Positions 28,338 through 43,312 are shown, counted from the stretch's first letter. The stretch: DNA of 64,000 nt from Agathobacter sp. (GCA_022769125.1 JALEKN010000022.1:1-64000), one strand, 5' to 3'. Notes: generated from the letters alone by a model not told the origin. A program made the numbers and translations.

Positions 28338-30422
28338 CTAATTCTCTTTATGATCTTTGATATGTGTCATTCCAACTGTTGTCTTGCAGATGATCCGGTC
28401 GAACAACATGAACATTGCCGGAAGGATAAAGCATACAAGCAACATACTGATAATTGCACCTCTTGCCATCAGCATACACATAGAACTGATGATCTCAATG
28501 TCTGAGTAAACTGCTACGCCAAAGGTTGCTGCAAACAGTCCCATACCGGATACCAGGATGGATGGGATTGATGTGTATAATGCCGTCCATACCGCGTGTT
28601 TCTTGTCTCCACCGGCGATTCGCTCCGCCTTGTAACGTGTGGTCATTAAGATCGCATAATCGACGGTCGCACCAAGTTCGATCGTACTGATACAGATTGG
28701 TGTGATGAAGGACATTCTCTGTCCCAGATAATGCGGTAATCCGAGGTTGATAAAGATACCAAGCTCGATAACTGCGATAAGTATCAGTGGAAGAGAAGCA
28801 CTCTTCTCAACCAGAAGGATGATAACAAAAATTGCCAAAATGGATACGGTGTTTACAACCTTGAAGTCATGGTCGGTCGTCTCGATCATATCCTTCATAC
28901 ATGGTGCTTCACCGATCAGCATTCCGTTTGGATCATACGCCTTTAAGATGTTGTTTAAGCTTGTGATCTGTGCATTAACGTCATCACTTGCTACCTTATA
29001 TTCGGAGTTGATCAGAAGCAGCTCGTACCGGTCGCTCTCTAAGATCTCCTTGATGCTGTCCGGAATGACTTCCTCCGGTACACGTGAACCGATCACAGAT
29101 TCAAGTCCAAGTACATATTTTACTCCGTCAACCTCCTCCATCTCATTTATCATGGATTTTACGGATTTGGATGAAAGCTTTGAATCAAGCAGTACCATGT
29201 GGGTAGATGCGATATCAAAATCATCCTTTAACTTCGAATTGGAGATTACGTAGTTCATATCCTCCGGAAGGCACTCGCCCATGTCATAATATACTTCTTT
29301 GTTTGCCTGATTGTATCCGTACAGTGCCGGAAGTACAAGTACAAGTGCGATGATGATAAATACCGGATAAACCTTGATTACTTTTCCGGCGAACTTCTCC
29401 ATATTCGGGATCAGTGATCTGTGCTTTGTCTTCTGTAACGGCTTATCAAATACGAGGATCAGTGACGGAAGAACGGTTACACATCCGATTACACCAAAAA
29501 CAACTCCCTTCGCCATAACGATACCAAGGTCACGGCCTAAGGTAAAGCTCATGAAGCAAAGTGCTGCGAATCCTGCGATGGTGGTGATGGAGCTTCCTAC
29601 CACGCTGGTAAGTGTCTTGCTGATGGCAACTGCCATTGCATCTTTTTTATCATCATACAGACCTCTCTGCTCGTTGTAGCTGTGCCACAGGAAGATCGAG
29701 TAGTCCATGGTAACTGCCAGCTGCAATACCGCCGATAACGCCTTCGTTATATAAGAGATCTCACCGAGGAAGTAGTTCGTTCCAAGGTTGATAAGGATCA
29801 TTGCGCCGATGGATGCAAGGAATACGAAAGGTATCAGCCAGCCATCCAGCAGGATCAGCATTGCAACACATGCAAGCAATACGGCGAGTCCGACGTAGAT
29901 CGGTTCCTCCTGCTCACACAGGTCTTTTAAGTCGACAACAAGTGCGGTCATGCCGGATACGAAGCACTGCTCGCCGCAGATGGAACGGATCTCTTTTACC
30001 GCCTCCATTGTCAGGTCATCGGATGTTCCTGTGTCAAAGAATACCGCCATCATAGTTGAATGATCGGTATTAAATTCTTTGTAGATCTTATCCGGTAACA
30101 GCTCCATCGGTACAGATAAATCTGCAAGTGAGTCGTACCAGAGTACGGTGTCTACATGGTCTACGGCTTCTACCTTCTCTTTGAGTTTTGCCACATCCTT
30201 GTTTGGCATATCCTCAAATATCAAAAATGTAAAAGCTCCTTTGTTGAAATCTTCCAGCAATTCGTCCTGTCCGATTACGGTTTCCATATCGCTTGGCAGA
30301 TAGGTGAGCATATCGTAATTAACACGGGTTTTTGCCATTCCTATCGCTGATGGAATCATCAGTAATACGGTAAGGATCAGAATCGGTACGCGGAATTTAA
30401 CAACCGCTTTTGAAAAACGCAT
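28338..30422 (-). CDS. MMPL/RND superfamily transporter
   Basis: Two MMPL repeats with multiple TM helices; TMDYSIFLWHSY / ATVDYAILMTTRY motifs. Confidence 0.92.
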   Translation of the reverse strand: MRFSKAVVKFRVPILILTVLLMIPSAIGMAKTRVNYDMLTYLPSDMETVIGQDELLEDFNKGAFTFLIFEDMPNKDVAKLKEKVEAVDHVDTVLWYDSLADLSVPMELLPDKIYKEFNTDHSTMMAVFFDTGTSDDLTMEAVKEIRSICGEQCFVSGMTALVVDLKDLCEQEEPIYVGLAVLLACVAMLILLDGWLIPFVFLASIGAMILINLGTNYFLGEISYITKALSAVLQLAVTMDYSIFLWHSYNEQRGLYDDKKDAMAVAISKTLTSVVGSSITTIAGFAALCFMSFTLGRDLGIVMAKGVVFGVIGCVTVLPSLILVFDKPLQKTKHRSLIPNMEKFAGKVIKVYPVFIIIALVLVLPALYGYNQANKEVYYDMGECLPEDMNYVISNSKLKDDFDIASTHMVLLDSKLSSKSVKSMINEMEEVDGVKYVLGLESVIGSRVPEEVIPDSIKEILESDRYELLLINSEYKVASDDVNAQITSLNNILKAYDPNGMLIGEAPCMKDMIETTDHDFKVVNTVSILAIFVIILLVEKSASLPLILIAVIELGIFINLGLPHYLGQRMSFITPICISTIELGATVDYAILMTTRYKAERIAGGDKKHAVWTALYTSIPSILVSGMGLFAATFGVAVYSDIEIISSMCMLMARGAIISMLLVCFILPAMFMLFDRIICKTTVGMTHIKDHKEN

Positions 30423-30426
30423 CTGT

Positions 30427-31029
30427 TTAGTCCTCCTTTATATCATAATAATCTGCTTCAATAATATCTGGTGCCTGGTTCTTAACGATCTTGACCATGC
30501 TGAGTGCAACGCTTAAGTTTAAGATTCCCTGGGCAAGAAGCGAAATGCCAAGCAATACCATCATGACCTGCATTGCATCGGACGGTCTGAATACCAGAAC
30601 CAATCCCATAACGCCGGTTATAATTGCCAGCGAAAAGGTCAGCCACCATACCCGGATTCCAAATCCTTTTGCTTCGAATGCTATCTTTACCTTGAACATG
30701 CTCTCTGCCAGCATGCAGATGCCAAGGGAGATGCAGATGAAGCCCATGACATTTCCGGGCTTGATCAGTGTGATGATACCGAGGGCAAGAAGTAAAAGCC
30801 CAAATTGCAGATCATACTGAAATGCCAGCCGGAACAGATCTTTTGAATAGTATCCGATCAGTTTTACAACGCCGAATACCAGCATGGCAATTCCGAAGAA
30901 GTTGCCGATTACCTTTTCCGGTGGTGTCGGAACAACCAGCATAGCAATTCCTGCGATACAAAATACGATTGACAATAGGATGTAACCATATTTTGCAATC
31001 CTCATCGGAAGTACGGAACGCATCTTCAT
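30427..31029 (-). CDS. DUF308 (HdeD-like) membrane protein
   Basis: Six-TM HdeD-like composition, operon context. Confidence 0.75.
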   Translation of the reverse strand: MKMRSVLPMRIAKYGYILLSIVFCIAGIAMLVVPTPPEKVIGNFFGIAMLVFGVVKLIGYYSKDLFRLAFQYDLQFGLLLLALGIITLIKPGNVMGFICISLGICMLAESMFKVKIAFEAKGFGIRVWWLTFSLAIITGVMGLVLVFRPSDAMQVMMVLLGISLLAQGILNLSVALSMVKIVKNQAPDIIEADYYDIKED

Positions 31030-31164
31030 TTTGTAAGCCTCCTTTTTTCAACATTTACGGTCAAAACCGCTTTTCCTGTATAGCAATATATAAAATTTTT
31101 ATCCTTTTGCACACAGTCAGCTCCTTGCCGGATGTATAAAAAACAGACACAACCCGCATTTTTG

Positions 31165-31199
31165 AATAAAAAATAGACACGGAGGGGTTCCGTGTCTAT
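31165..31199 (-). terminator. Intrinsic terminator of TetR-type gene
   Basis: ATAGACACGGA-acccc-TCCGTGTCTAT-TTTTT. Confidence 0.75.
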
Positions 31200-31281
31200 C
31201 TAAATCCATTTTATTATATGTACTTCATATTGCCGAACGAATGCTGCGGCACATTACCTTTGGCAGCTGCATGGCAACACA

Positions 31282-31842
31282 CTAGATCTGCCCCTGAAGG
31301 AAATCCGATATCTCCTTGGAAAAATCCTTCTGTATAAGGAACATCCGGCGGACAGACTGTGCGTGTTCCTCCTGCATACCGTTGTTCAGCCAATCGATGG
31401 TCAGGCCAAAACATACACATTTATAATAGCGGACGATCGTCTGCATATCCTTATCGGGTATTGTCTGCCCTTTTAGGGTTGTGTCCATATATTGCTGTAC
31501 AAAATACTCGCTCACATTCATCAGATGCCGTTCAAATGCCTCCCGGCTTACTGACCGGTAAATATGCATAATTGCTTTCTTGTTCTTCGATGCGAATTCG
31601 ATCATCGCGTCAAAGCACTCCACCATGGAATTGACAGATGGATAACTATGTATAAACCCTTCTGCCTCTTCTTTGATAATCTCCTCCAGAAGTGTGGGAA
31701 GATCCTGAAAATGATAATAGAAAGAATTGCGGTTGATACCACACTTTTCTACAATATCCTTAACGGTGATCTCACTTAGCGGGCGTTCTTCCAATAAGGT
31801 AATAAAAGTTTGTTTTATTGCTTTACATGTGAAATTGGCCAT
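31282..31842 (-). CDS. TetR/AcrR family regulator
   Basis: IKQTFITLLEERPLSEITVKDIVEKCGINRNSFYYHFQDLPTLLEEII. Confidence 0.92.
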   Translation of the reverse strand: MANFTCKAIKQTFITLLEERPLSEITVKDIVEKCGINRNSFYYHFQDLPTLLEEIIKEEAEGFIHSYPSVNSMVECFDAMIEFASKNKKAIMHIYRSVSREAFERHLMNVSEYFVQQYMDTTLKGQTIPDKDMQTIVRYYKCVCFGLTIDWLNNGMQEEHAQSVRRMFLIQKDFSKEISDFLQGQI

Positions 31843-31874
31843 AGCTTCTTACTCCTGCGATTAACTCCTTTTCT

Positions 31875-32777
31875 TTAGTCCTGCGGTGCAGAATAGTCTC
31901 CACCATTATTGTCGGAATGCGGATATTCCGGCTGGCTGTAATCCTGTCCATACTGCGGCGTGCCCTGCTGTGGCTGGCCGTAGTTCGGATCATACTGCGG
32001 CGCGCCCTGCTGTGACTGGCCGTAGTTCGGATCGTACTGCGGTGCTGCCTGCTGCGGCTGGCCGTAGTTCGGATCATACTGCGGTGCGCTCTGCTGTGGC
32101 TGGCCATAGTTCGGATTGTACTGCTGCTGGCCGTAATACTGCTGGTTCATTCCCTGCTGCTGGCCATAGTAATTCTGTCCGTACTGCTGATTGTAACCAT
32201 ATGGATTTCCATACGGATTGTTGGTGTTCATTCCATTTGGTCCATAATACATATAGTTCCTGCCAAATGCCAGAATGCTATAGAAGATATGAGGCAGGAA
32301 GAAAAGCCCGACTGCATATCCGCCGCTTACACCAAAGCTCTTGGCAAGCCCCGCACACTGCATTGCCCGGAAAACAATGCAAAGGATTCCACAGACAACA
32401 AGCACAAGCCCTGCAATGATTATGACAAATCCGTATGTCATCAGGACATCATCGGAAGGGTTATAATTTACTGTATTCAAAACCCCGACAGCAATAACAA
32501 AAAACAGCACAACAAATGCTGTGATCGCTCCTCCACTCAAAAGTGAGCAGATCAAAAAGCCCCAGAACAGATTCTTCTTGCCGGATACTTTGTAAAGAAC
32601 GTAATCCTTATAAAATGGGATCAATGAAGCCCATCCATGCTCCCCGGCCTTATCAAAAATGCGCCAGAGTGCAACGATCATCAGCACAAACAGTGCAAAT
32701 GACACCAGATTAGATGTTACAGAGCTTCCCCCGAACACTTCCTGATAAACATCCCCATAGTCATAGTAATCGTACAT
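31875..32777 (-). CDS. DUF5684-like membrane protein with Y/Q/N-rich repeat tail
   Basis: WRIFDKAGEHGWASLIPFYKDYVLYKVSGKKNLFW; tail (APQYDPNYGQPQQ)n. Confidence 0.85.
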   Translation of the reverse strand: MYDYYDYGDVYQEVFGGSSVTSNLVSFALFVLMIVALWRIFDKAGEHGWASLIPFYKDYVLYKVSGKKNLFWGFLICSLLSGGAITAFVVLFFVIAVGVLNTVNYNPSDDVLMTYGFVIIIAGLVLVVCGILCIVFRAMQCAGLAKSFGVSGGYAVGLFFLPHIFYSILAFGRNYMYYGPNGMNTNNPYGNPYGYNQQYGQNYYGQQQGMNQQYYGQQQYNPNYGQPQQSAPQYDPNYGQPQQAAPQYDPNYGQSQQGAPQYDPNYGQPQQGTPQYGQDYSQPEYPHSDNNGGDYSAPQD

Positions 32778-32869
32778 AACTTTTCCTCCCTGTTTAACAA
32801 CCTGTGTCTCTGTGTAACTATCCTGTGTCTGCCGGATGTGGCAGTCACTTATATCTCACAGCCTCCCGA

Positions 32870-33094
32870 TCATTCTCCCGGACTGCTGGAAATAACTTTG
32901 CCTGTGTTCCAGAGTAACGCTGTTTTCTCCGCTGCCTGTCGTCTCTCGCTCTCATTGTGGAAGTCGATGTTGACAGAGTGGCATCCGCATTCCATGCACA
33001 TAACATAGTAGGAACAGCCATTCTCCTCCTCGAGCAGAGCGCCTCCGCCGCAAAGCGGACAATCGTTCAAATCAATCAATTCGTATAGTTCCAT
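32870..33094 (-). CDS. Small Lar-like zinc-ribbon protein
   Basis: CPLCGG..CMECG spacing typical of Lar-like proteins; RBS AAGGAG before the ATG at 33094. Confidence 0.6.
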   Translation of the reverse strand: MELYELIDLNDCPLCGGGALLEEENGCSYYVMCMECGCHSVNIDFHNESERRQAAEKTALLWNTGKVISSSPGE

Positions 33095-33168
33095 CGGATT
33101 CTCCTTTTCCATAATAGTGCTATCTTATCACATCTTGCCGCTTTACGGCAAGCGTCTTAATAATAATC

Positions 33169-34179
33169 TTATGTCAAGAATTCTTTTATAAACTCCATGC
33201 CGATCTGGCTGTTGAGCACATGCTCGCCCGCCAGTACCTCCCGCAGGTCATTATGCCCCTGAAACTGGATTTTTGCAACCAGCCATGTCTCAAAATCAAA
33301 TAGCTTTTTATTGCGCTGCACTTCCCTGCCGTGTGCATTGATCCGCGAGTTCGTCTGGTATTCCTCAAAGGCATCCACTTTATCTTTGATGGATGCTTCA
33401 TCATTGCCTAACACTCCCATCACCGTGCTGTAATCCCGGTCGAGCAGCTTTGAAAACTCCTGCTCCGCAATGCCTTCGGACTCGCTCTGGGACTTCACAT
33501 CGAATATCTGGTCTGCATTTCCATCGATCGCGGCAGCAGCCTTTTTCTTCATGGAAACTTCTAGTGCTGCATCGCCATCCACAGGCTCTAACTGAATGTC
33601 CTCGGCGCTTTCCTTATTCTCTATACTATGGCTCTCCTCTTTTGTATCCTCGTCATCTCCCGTTGATTCCTTAAGCATCTCGATAATGCGCTCCTTTTCT
33701 TCCTTCTCCAACTGATAGGAAGCGATCATCCGGTTGTCGGCGATCATATCGTCGGCGTTATTCTCGGCTTCGACCTTTTCCTGCATATCCGCAAAGATCC
33801 GCTGCCTCTGCAGGAAGTTCTCCTTGAGATCCATCAGCACATCGTCCCTGCTTAGGCGCATATCCTTCATATCTTTATAATGCCCGGAGGACATATTCTG
33901 CAATTCATTGCTTAACAGTTCTTCCTCGGACTTCGATAATGTGCCGCCGGATTTCACCGTGTCGATCAGATTGTCGATCTTTGCCTCTGCCTGCGCCATC
34001 ACATCGTCCTTCGTGGTGCTCGCTGCAAGCAGGAGCGCTTTGTTTCTCCCGGATTTGGACAGTTCCATTGCAGCCGCGGTATTATCCGGCTTTTTTGCCG
34101 CAGATGCCTCCTTCGTATGGCTTAACCCTGCGACCTTTATCTGTGCAGCCTGCGCTGTGTTCTGAATTTTTATCTGCAT
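33169..34179 (-). CDS. Hypothetical protein
   Basis: Long ORF; promoter TTGTGC-N17-TATAAT at 34222-34250. Confidence 0.6.
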   Translation of the reverse strand: MQIKIQNTAQAAQIKVAGLSHTKEASAAKKPDNTAAAMELSKSGRNKALLLAASTTKDDVMAQAEAKIDNLIDTVKSGGTLSKSEEELLSNELQNMSSGHYKDMKDMRLSRDDVLMDLKENFLQRQRIFADMQEKVEAENNADDMIADNRMIASYQLEKEEKERIIEMLKESTGDDEDTKEESHSIENKESAEDIQLEPVDGDAALEVSMKKKAAAAIDGNADQIFDVKSQSESEGIAEQEFSKLLDRDYSTVMGVLGNDEASIKDKVDAFEEYQTNSRINAHGREVQRNKKLFDFETWLVAKIQFQGHNDLREVLAGEHVLNSQIGMEFIKEFLT

Positions 34180-34348
34180 CCGGTTACCCCCTTTTGCTTT
34201 TCAACACTTCTCCCTTGCTCCATTATACAAGACAATAAAGTTGCGCACAAGTTGTCCTTTTAAAAGTTTTATGTTGTCTTTGATTAGAGTGCAACTGTCT
34301 TTCATTTTGCACATCAGATATTTAATATAATGAGCTTACTTTCAAGCG

Positions 34349-34376
34349 AAAAGACTAGCCGCACGGCTAGTCTTTT
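34349..34376 (-). terminator. Intrinsic terminator after NYN gene
   Basis: AAAAGACTAGCC-gcac-GGCTAGTCTTTT. Confidence 0.75.
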
Positions 34377-34385
34377 ACTGACACC

Positions 34386-35072
34386 TTATTGGTTTGTGTG
34401 AGAAGTATAAGCTTTATCACATGTACGCAATCCATCTATATGTTCAAATAAATCTGGTTTTATTGGAGCCCCAAGTGGATCTAAGATAAAATCAATCCCC
34501 TCACGGCGTGCTAATTTAGCGGCAGAAACAAAGTCGCTGTCGCCAGAGATTAAAATAATCTGATTAACCTGATTCTTATACGCCATGGAGGCAATGTCGA
34601 GACCAATCTTCATATCTACTCCCTTTTGCTCTATCTGAAGGCAAAAATCAGACTCTTGGAGATCAGAGAATTGCAGTTTCCTATTACATAGCTTTTTAAC
34701 AACATGAGGGCGAATATTATAGTGAGCCTGTTCTTCGGCTAATTTTCCAAGGCGAATTGCAAACTTACGTCGTTTCTTTAGTTCATCAAAGAAGTCAATC
34801 GTCCAATCATGAAGCTCTGATTTGCCAAGGTCAACCTGTTGCTGTAGAAATGGATGAAAAACGCGCTTGCAGGACGGGGCACAATCATAATAAAAAATTC
34901 TATAAAGATTGCTGCTTTCTCCATGTGTATTCAGATGCCGTAGGCAGTATTTTTCAAGCTCATTAGCCCGATCGCAAGCAGATTTGTCTCCAAAGACTGC
35001 TTGTGCTCTACGTCGATAAAACCCACCATCAACAAGAATAGCTGTTTTGGTACATTGATTAACACCTTTCAT
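34386..35072 (-). CDS. NYN/PIN-like (LabA/DUF88) predicted ribonuclease
   Basis: AILVDGGFYRRRAQ; KGVDMKIGLDIASMAYKNQVNQIILISGDSDFVSAAKLAR. Confidence 0.88.
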   Translation of the reverse strand: MKGVNQCTKTAILVDGGFYRRRAQAVFGDKSACDRANELEKYCLRHLNTHGESSNLYRIFYYDCAPSCKRVFHPFLQQQVDLGKSELHDWTIDFFDELKKRRKFAIRLGKLAEEQAHYNIRPHVVKKLCNRKLQFSDLQESDFCLQIEQKGVDMKIGLDIASMAYKNQVNQIILISGDSDFVSAAKLARREGIDFILDPLGAPIKPDLFEHIDGLRTCDKAYTSHTNQ

Positions 35073-35091
35073 AGCTATATTCTCCCCATAT

Positions 35092-35153
35092 GTAAAATAA
35101 AAAGCTCTAGGGTTCGGTGCTTCTCATATGTTGAGAGACGTACAACCTAGAGC
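35092..35153 (-). terminator. Terminator-like hairpin in front of the NYN gene
   Basis: GCTCTAGGTT ... AACCCTAGAGC-TTTTTATTTT with nested TCTCA/TGAGA stem. Confidence 0.6.
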
Positions 35154-35261
35154 ATTATTAACATGTAACGTTACATATATATAATATGAAATATACAAAC
35201 TATTATGCAATCAATTTGTAATTTATAGTAGCACAGAAGATTATTTATGTCAACACAAACA

Positions 35262-36617
35262 TTATTTCTTCGCGCGGCGCCGCACCCTTGCAAAAAGTAT
35301 CACAAAGCAGATCAGATGCACGCTCGCCGTGATCGCCCAGGATACCGGATAGGACAAAAACAGTACGGTAAGTGTGTGGTACTTCGGGATCTGGAATACC
35401 GTGGCAACCCACAGAAGCCGCAGTCCACATGCGCCAAGCAGCGACACGATCATCGGAGCGATCGCATATCCCATGCCCCGCAGCGCGCCTACCAGCACAT
35501 CCATGATTCCGCAAAGTGCATACGTTCCGCAGATCACCTTCATACGAATCATTCCCTCTGCGATGACTGCCTCATCATTCGTATAGATGCGCAGCAACTG
35601 GTTTCCGAACAGGACTGCCCCGTTTCCAAGCACGAGTCCCACGACCGTCACACAGCAGATACATTGAAATAGGATCTTCTGGATTCTTTTGTATTTTCCG
35701 GCACCCATATTCTGTCCGACAAACGATACGGCTGCCTGATGGAAAGCATTCATTGCAACATAGACAAAGCCCTCGATGTTCGATGCTGCGGAGTTGCCCG
35801 CAACCACGACCGAGCCGAATGAATTGACGGATGCCTGGATCACGACATTCGACAGAGAGAACACAACTCCCTGAAAGCCTGCCGGAAGTCCAATCCGTAT
35901 GATCTGCAGAACCGTGTTTTTGTCCATGCGAAGATTTCTAAGTGTCAGGTGGAATGCACCGCTCTCCCGGCACAAACAGATCAGGATCAGCGCTGCCGAG
36001 ATGCACTGTGCGATGACGGTTGCCAGTGCAACGCCCGCCACATCCATACGGAATACGATGACAAACAACAGGTTCAGACCTACGTTGATTACCCCGGAAA
36101 AGAGCAGGAAGTATAACGGTCTCTGGGTATCGCCTTTTGCCCGGAGCAATGCCGCGCCGAAGTTATAGACCATCATTGCAGGCATTCCCATAAAATAGAT
36201 ACGCAGATACAGCGCGGATAATCCGATCACATCCTCCGGCGAACTCATCCACTCCAGAAGCTGTCTGGAAAAGACGGCACCAAAGCCCGCGAGAAAAATT
36301 CCGCTTACAATACTGATCAGAATGGCTGTATGTACAGTTTTGGACAGTGCTTCTTCCTCTTTTGCCCCCAAGTATTTCGCTGCAAGCACGTTCGCACCCA
36401 CGGACAATCCGACAAACAGATTGACCATCAGATTGATGAGCGCCGAGGTCGAGCCAACCGCTGCAAGTGAGTTATCTCCCGCAAACCGTCCCACCACAAC
36501 AATATCTGCCGCGTTAAACAGCAGCTGCAGAATACTAGAGCACATGAGTGGCAGTGCAAACAGCAGAAGCTTTCCCAGAAGCGGCCCATTTATCATATCA
36601 ATTTCGTGTTTCTTCAT
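35262..36617 (-). CDS. MATE family efflux transporter
   Basis: MINGPLLGKLLLFALPLMCSSILQLLFNAADIVVVGRFAG. Confidence 0.95.
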   Translation of the reverse strand: MKKHEIDMINGPLLGKLLLFALPLMCSSILQLLFNAADIVVVGRFAGDNSLAAVGSTSALINLMVNLFVGLSVGANVLAAKYLGAKEEEALSKTVHTAILISIVSGIFLAGFGAVFSRQLLEWMSSPEDVIGLSALYLRIYFMGMPAMMVYNFGAALLRAKGDTQRPLYFLLFSGVINVGLNLLFVIVFRMDVAGVALATVIAQCISAALILICLCRESGAFHLTLRNLRMDKNTVLQIIRIGLPAGFQGVVFSLSNVVIQASVNSFGSVVVAGNSAASNIEGFVYVAMNAFHQAAVSFVGQNMGAGKYKRIQKILFQCICCVTVVGLVLGNGAVLFGNQLLRIYTNDEAVIAEGMIRMKVICGTYALCGIMDVLVGALRGMGYAIAPMIVSLLGACGLRLLWVATVFQIPKYHTLTVLFLSYPVSWAITASVHLICFVILFARVRRRAKK

Positions 36618-36783
36618 TTCCCTTGGTTCCCTCTTTTAACATCGAATAGCTATCATTTTACTTCATTTTTACAAATCTGCAAGTATTTTGTTCCCTTATA
36701 TATACGAAAAGGATTTTTCTATATAACACAAACAAGGCGCACCTTTACGGATGCGCCCTATCTTATCATATACTGTTATGCAA

Positions 36784-37197
36784 TTATCGCATTCCTGCGG
36801 CATCAATACGGGTAAGTGCCTTGCGGAGTGCAAATTCTGCACGCTTGACATCAATATCCTCGGTGTGTGCGGCAAGTCTCTCCTCGGCACGCGCCTTTGC
36901 TGCTTCTGCGCGGTCTACGTCGATCTCGTCCGGCCACTCTGCAAGCTCTGCGAGAAGTGTGACCTTATCGTTTAGGATCTCCGCAAATCCGGCATGAACT
37001 GCTGCTCTTTTCTCCTCCTCGCCACTGTGGATCGTCACAATGCCCGGAGCAAGTACCGTCGTCATCGGAATGTGATCTCTGTATACACCGATCTCTCCCT
37101 CAGATGTGACAAACTCCAAGAAGTCTGCCTCACCCGTATAGAAGATACGGTCTGGAGTAATTATCTCTACTTTGAAAAAACGACTTCCTTCTGCCAT
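36784..37197 (-). CDS. atpC: ATP synthase epsilon subunit
   Basis: FKVEIITPDRIFYTGEADFLEFVTSEGEIGVYRDHIPM. Confidence 0.96.
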   Translation of the reverse strand: MAEGSRFFKVEIITPDRIFYTGEADFLEFVTSEGEIGVYRDHIPMTTVLAPGIVTIHSGEEEKRAAVHAGFAEILNDKVTLLAELAEWPDEIDVDRAEAAKARAEERLAAHTEDIDVKRAEFALRKALTRIDAAGMR

Positions 37198-37208
37198 TTA
37201 CTCACCCC

Positions 37209-38603
<1,395 letters not shown>

Positions 38604-38717
38604 TTATTCTCCTTATATTTTATAGTGTGAAGTGTGAAAACTGTGACCGGATCATTCATGCGCTGCATGCTCACGATCTCGGCAGCTGTTTTCATTGCGG
38701 GACGATTATCCACATCC

Positions 38718-39575
38718 CTATGAAATCGCGTTCGCGCCGGCGATAATCTCCGTAAGTTCCTGTGTAATGGAACCCTGACGCGCCCGATTATATTTTAATG
38801 TCAGATCACTGATCATATCCTCAGCATTGCTGGTTGCGGAATCCATCGCCTGCATTCTGGCTCCATTTTCACTGGCAACCGCCTCGACAAGTGCTCCATA
38901 GAACAGACTTGTCACATACTTCGGAATGATGGTATTGAGTGCTTCTTCCTCATTCGGCTCATAGTTCATCAGAATGTTTGAATCCTCCGCGTCATCCGCA
39001 TCGGCATCAATCTCAACCGGCAGAAGCTTAATCATCTGCGGTTCATGTGACACCGTATTCTTAAAATGCGTATACGCCAGATAGATTTCTCCGACCTCAC
39101 CGGAGGTAAATGCCTCCAGAACTTTGTTGCAAAGTGCTGCGGCATCCGGATAGGTTGGGTTCTCCATGATATGAGAGGCATTTTCCGCAATATGGTAACC
39201 CCTGCGTTCCAGCCCCTCGGCGCCCTTGCCTCCGACTGCATAGATTTCCACATCATCTACATTCCAATCTGTTCCTGTGATCAGCTTGACGATGTTGGAA
39301 TTATAGCCACCTGCAAGTCCTCGGTTAGAAGTAATGACAACCACTGCCTTCTTGGTCGATTCTCCCGCTGTCAGATACGGATGATCGATGTTTCCGCTTC
39401 TGGCAAGCATAGACTTAACCGTCTTGTACATGTAGTTGAAATACGGATCGGTCTGTTCTGCGCGGGTCTTTGCCTTCTGCAGCTTGACGGTAGAAACAAG
39501 CTTCATTGCTTTGGTGATCTGCTGTGTGCTGGAAATACTCTGTTTTCTTCGCTTAATGTCTCGCATTGAGGCCAT
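38718..39575 (-). CDS. atpG: ATP synthase gamma subunit
   Basis: MASMRDIKRRKQSISSTQQITKAMKLVSTVKLQKA. Confidence 0.97.
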   Translation of the reverse strand: MASMRDIKRRKQSISSTQQITKAMKLVSTVKLQKAKTRAEQTDPYFNYMYKTVKSMLARSGNIDHPYLTAGESTKKAVVVITSNRGLAGGYNSNIVKLITGTDWNVDDVEIYAVGGKGAEGLERRGYHIAENASHIMENPTYPDAAALCNKVLEAFTSGEVGEIYLAYTHFKNTVSHEPQMIKLLPVEIDADADDAEDSNILMNYEPNEEEALNTIIPKYVTSLFYGALVEAVASENGARMQAMDSATSNAEDMISDLTLKYNRARQGSITQELTEIIAGANAIS

Positions 39576-39601
39576 TTCTTACCACCTGCTTTCTCTCCGT
39601 C

Positions 39602-41687
<2,086 letters not shown>

Positions 41688-41700
<13 letters not shown>

Positions 41701-42221
41701 GTTGAGTTACTCATCTCCTTTAACGTTTCGTCTACAAGGGTGTCCTGAATCTGTGTGTCGATGGATGCACTGACAACCTTCTGTGCCATCATGGAAGCAA
41801 TCTGGATCATCTCCTGCTTCATGTCGTCCATCGCATGCTTCTTCTCAAGCTCTGCCTCTTCCTGCGCTCTTTTGATAATGCGGGATGCTTCTTGTTTTGC
41901 TTCATCGATAATCTTGGCCTCGTTCTTGACTGCCTTCTGTCTGGCTTCAGAAAGAATGGCCTCGGCTTCTTTATCGATCTCTTTCAGCCTGCCTTCATAT
42001 TCGGCTTTCAATGCGGCGGCAGTTTCCTTATCATCCTTTGCGGAATTGATGTCATTCTCAATTCTGTCCTGTCGATCCTTTAAGAGCTTTCTTGCAGGGT
42101 CAAACAACAGGTATGACATCAGTAAAAACAGGAAAAATACTGCTATTGCAAGTAATATCGTATCGAAGAGCAGCTGCGCATCCAGATTAAATAGAAAGCT
42201 GTAATCTTGTTGTGCTAACAA
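41688..42221 (-). CDS. atpF: ATP synthase b subunit
   Basis: Single TM plus charged helix; operon position. Confidence 0.93.
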
Positions 42222-42261
42222 ACGTTTACTCTCCTTTCCGTTTTATTGCTGTCTAATAATC

Positions 42262-43312
<1,051 letters not shown>

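Noticed and set aside
31823-32107. Arg/Ser/His-rich repeat ORF
   Set aside because: Alternate frame of the Y/Q repeat tail in 31875-32777.
32870-33112. Lar-like protein as evidence of a phage or defence island
   Set aside because: Isolated small zinc-ribbon gene; no restriction, phage or integrase genes nearby.
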